Positions 61,201 through 64,000 of a stretch of 64,000 nt of DNA are shown here, piece after piece (position 1 is the first letter of the stretch; each line of letters opens with the position of its first letter). The DNA is taken from positions 5,642,001-5,706,000 of the forward strand of contig NC_003284.9 of the NCBI RefSeq assembly GCF_000002985.6, read 5' to 3'. The notes beneath the pieces were generated by a model that saw nothing but the letters and a program-made list of their open reading frames with translations, was not told where the DNA came from and searched no databases. This DNA is from Caenorhabditis elegans (lineage: Eukaryota; Nematoda; Chromadorea; Rhabditida; Rhabditidae). The translations under genes and the position numbers were made by a program.

Positions 61201-63930
61201 GTTGGAAGGCCGAAAAGAATTAAAACGAGCGGAAAATTTGGCGAAAATTGTTCTTTATGTGTATATTCGTTCACCTTTTTCCTTCAATTTTCTCCTCTCC
61301 GCGCACTATCCTCATCCGTCATTTCACTCTTCGTTGCCGTCAGATGCCTTTTCAATGCCTGTTGATTTTCAAAAGAAACTGTTCTAAAATAGATGTGAAG
61401 TGGAATATTGAAAAAGACGGGCTATTTGATGCGGGACATTGGTCACTAAAAGCTGTTAGCTTTCAACACTATTGAATACGGTTTTTGTGAAGTGAGCCGT
61501 TGAGGCGATGGCCAAAATGTGCATCTTAACTTGCTGCTATTTTGAATTAACTCTCAACGTTATATGGGTTTTCACTATTTTTTAATTTTTTTAACTGAAC
61601 AGTGGCCCACATCAAATAGAAACAATGTTTCAATATGCTCTACTTAATCAGCTTATGATGAATATAGAATGGAGCTTCAAAAAAAAATTCAGAAATTTGA
61701 GGAACCAAGGTGGTGAAACTTTTAAGTCAAAGCTTAAAGTTAGGCAAATTCTCAAATTTATGAAATCAGAGTTGTTTTTAAAAATTGCGAGTACTGTCTT
61801 ATTTTCAACGATTTTCATATTTTAAATATGAATTCTTAAAAATATTTAAAGAAACGAAAAAAAGGTCAAACACTTTAAGTTGTGTTAAACAATTTAATAG
61901 AATTTAAAAAAAAAACAGTAATCGAAACGCCTGTGAAGAAAACTATTCTCGTCATTATTCTCAGCGATTCTATCTAATCTCAGCCATCAATAATTCGTGG
62001 ATGAGAAGACACTCCGAAATAAACTTTTATAGAACTCAATTAATTCGATTAACTGATGAGCGATGATGAGACTTTTGAATTCGGGAGAAGGCGGTGAAAA
62101 GAAGTGGAAAAAACATACGCGAGGCAAATAATGGGACTGCAAAAAAAACTTCAATGAAAACTTGTGACGTTGTCGCTTGTCGGTAACGATGCAGAAAGGG
62201 ACAGAAAGGAAGATTGAAGAACCCGACTGGAGATAAAATCAAAGCTGCAAGCTGGCCTCTTTCACTGGAAAAACGACGTTTCATCTAAGAAGGCGAATAG
62301 AGACTTGACAGTGAGATACGGAGGAGGGCCGGACAAGCAACAAAGAGAAATGCGGGACAGTGTCTTGATTTTCAGGAAAACAACAAAAAAACGCACATAA
62401 TCATCTTCGCCCAGTTTCTTACAAATCTTCACTGACTCAAGTGGCTTCATATTGTATATGTCGTTTTCAATACTGTCTCGGGTAGCGTACGGTTGTGTGA
62501 CAGTAAGCAATTTTTGCCGATTGCCGAGAAATCGCAAAAAGTTTGACAGTAGCCGTTTGAAAGAAAATGTGAAAAATTGACACTCTACTTTAATTAATGA
62601 CTATACTCGAAGTAAGTATTTTTCGTTGTTTAAACGATATCAAGTTGAGTTTTCTATATAAAATTGGTTACTTTTCAAAGTTTTGGAGCATTTAAAGTAA
62701 AAACAAAAGAAAATTAGACTTGCAGCTTCTAAATTTTTTAAAATTTAAATTATTCAGGAAAATTATAACGATGGTGGGAGTTGACCTAGTCAGTCGTTGG
62801 GAATGTAATTTTATAAAACATTTTTCGTTATATTTGGTCATTTCTATTTACATGGGTTTTTCTTTACAAAAAATTGCATTCCAAAGTTTTAAATTTTTGA
62901 TATTCGAATTCGAAAAGCTACAGTCAAACAAAAAATCAAAAAGAGATATCCAGTTCTCAGAACACCAACTGTATGAATGATAGATTTGTCCATCACCCCT
63001 TCCAGGTGTCACAATTCCATTGAATGTGCAACGAACTGTGAGAGGGTAGCACTTACTTGCGTCCATTCCTATACCCACTTTCGATAATCGAGTGACCTCA
63101 AACATGCTATTCTCCAACCGTTTTCTTCATCATCTTCATGTCCTTCTTCACCTTTTACCATCTGCGTAATATTTATTTAGGCGCTTCTGTTTTTTGAGAA
63201 GAGACATGGAAGGGAGCACTTAATAATTTGATGAAGAGGTTGGGGTGGGGTGGGACACTTACAAATCTTTCAAAACTGATGCAGTTTATCTCGCTTGCGA
63301 ATCTTGGCTTATTCCGTAATTATAGGCTAGTATGCGGGCTGGCGTGTCATCCAGAAAGTGAAGGATGAGATTTATCATGGTCAACTTGTAGAATGAGAAG
63401 CGAATCAGCAGAAGATGGATGAGCGGAGTCAAAACTTTTGGAACAAAATTCGATACACTGTTGTTGTAGAAGGCTATATGTAACTGTACATAAATTTAAT
63501 AATGTGTAGTTTGTAGTTTGAGCTGATTATCGATGTATTTCGTTACTGTGAAAATGAACAAGAGTACTGAAATTCATACTCTTGAAAATGAAAAAAAATC
63601 GTAAAATTCTGTTTTCAACTTTTACTTCTTGATCTTTTGGCCTTTTCTCACAGAATGAAGATTTTTATTAGTTTTTTATTGCCTTGATATTCCAGAGAAT
63701 CATTTATTTAACTACACAGAAATTGGACAATTTTGCGCTCATTCACACATTTCAGGAAAAAATTAAATAATTTCAAAAACATAGATGATCAATGAAAAAT
63801 GATTGAATTAAATGATAAAATTGACTAAACAAAGAACGATTAAAAGTAGTTGAGAACAAAATTTAGTTTTAAAAAATTACGGGCGGTTAACTTGCATGTA
63901 GGAGAGACTAATGAAAAAGTTTATTTAATT
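55300..63930. other. 8.6-kb non-coding region upstream of the DM13 gene
   Basis: No supported gene. It contains the tRNA-derived element (58590-58806), a purine-rich stretch near 55.6-56.6 kb and two weak candidate first exons on the minus strand near 62.43-62.48 and 63.06-63.10 kb that I could not link into a gene (see findings). It probably holds the DM13 promoter and the 3' UTR of the gene entering from the right. Confidence 0.5.
58590..58806 (-). mobile_element. tRNA-derived SINE-like element
   Basis: On the minus strand, TAGCTAGGTCGG (58795-58784) fits a pol III A box within a tRNA D arm. GAGTTCAAGTCC (58764-58753) fits a B box, 19 bp further on. A 7-nt acceptor-like AGCGGGA precedes the A box. 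The tRNA-like head is followed by about 150 bp of unrelated, GC-richer sequence and then a T-rich end near 58590. It does not fold as a complete tRNA. Target duplications are not obvious. Copy number cannot be judged from one window. Confidence 0.6.
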
Positions 63931-64000
63931 CTAAAATGCACTGGTTGCAGAGTACATATTGTTTTGCTGGAGTTGTCCAGCAATATTCATTCCCTCAATT
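63931..64000 (-). CDS. 3' end of a further minus-strand gene (partial)
   Basis: The minus strand entering from the window edge reads in one open frame ending ...NNMYSATSAF and a TAG stop at 63931-63933. An AATAAA signal follows within 10 bp (63920-63925). A stop codon with an immediate poly(A) signal supports a real terminal exon, but only about 22 codons are visible, so the product cannot be identified. By position it could be the next gene of this X-chromosome interval (possibly cat-1, VMAT); that is recollection of map order, not sequence evidence. Confidence 0.5.
   Translation of the reverse strand, partial: IEGMNIAGQLQQNNMYSATSAF

Noticed and set aside
1-64000. CRISPR arrays, bacterial operons, phage or integron structures
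   Set aside because: Spliced genes with nematode introns and MITEs fill the window; no regularly spaced repeats with unique spacers exist.

Overview
The window reads as Caenorhabditis elegans genomic DNA, X chromosome. It is AT-rich, with short introns (many of 45-55 bp) ending in TTTCAG, start codons placed just after splice acceptors as in SL trans-splicing, many palindromic MITEs, and a chemoreceptor-type 7TM gene. The gene at 26.3-31.4 kb assembles without gaps into a 470-residue SoxD HMG-box protein that I recognise as EGL-13 (COG-2). All gene models were built by hand from splice sites, reading-frame phase and homology. Every complete model sums to a whole number of codons.

Layout: 0.9-2.9 kb (-), class-gamma-like serpentine receptor, 349 aa, 8 exons. 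5.4-8.1 kb (+), DDAH/amidinotransferase-fold (pentein) enzyme, 282 aa, 7 exons. 10.0-11.8 kb (-), double-HotDog acyl-CoA thioesterase, 393 aa, 5 exons. 11.8-26.3 kb is a 14.5-kb non-coding stretch upstream of egl-13 (26.3-31.4 kb, +, 10 exons). 34.4-38.2 kb (-) and 38.6-42.6 kb (-) are two head-to-tail pre-SET/SET genes, 953 and 525 aa, strongly diverged and with altered SET core motifs. 42.6-50.4 kb has no confident gene but holds a coding-like remnant and a large direct duplication. 50.4-52.4 kb (+) is a small unrecognised gene, 138 aa. 52.8-55.3 kb (-) is a secreted, probably GPI-anchored DM13 (Skeletor-like) protein, 511 aa. 55.3-63.9 kb is non-coding and holds a tRNA-derived SINE-like element. 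63.93-64.0 kb (-) is the last exon of a further gene that runs off the window.

There is no operon of jointly acting enzymes and no bacterial-type system. The points of most interest are the tandem SET pair with changed catalytic motifs; a DDAH-like enzyme in an animal said to lack nitric oxide synthase; two unrelated genes that each carry a 51-nt stop-free, frame-preserving intron; several TIR/MITE elements, one with a clean 8-bp target duplication; and the tRNA-related element. Gene 3' ends, first non-coding exons and alternative isoforms cannot be settled without transcript data.
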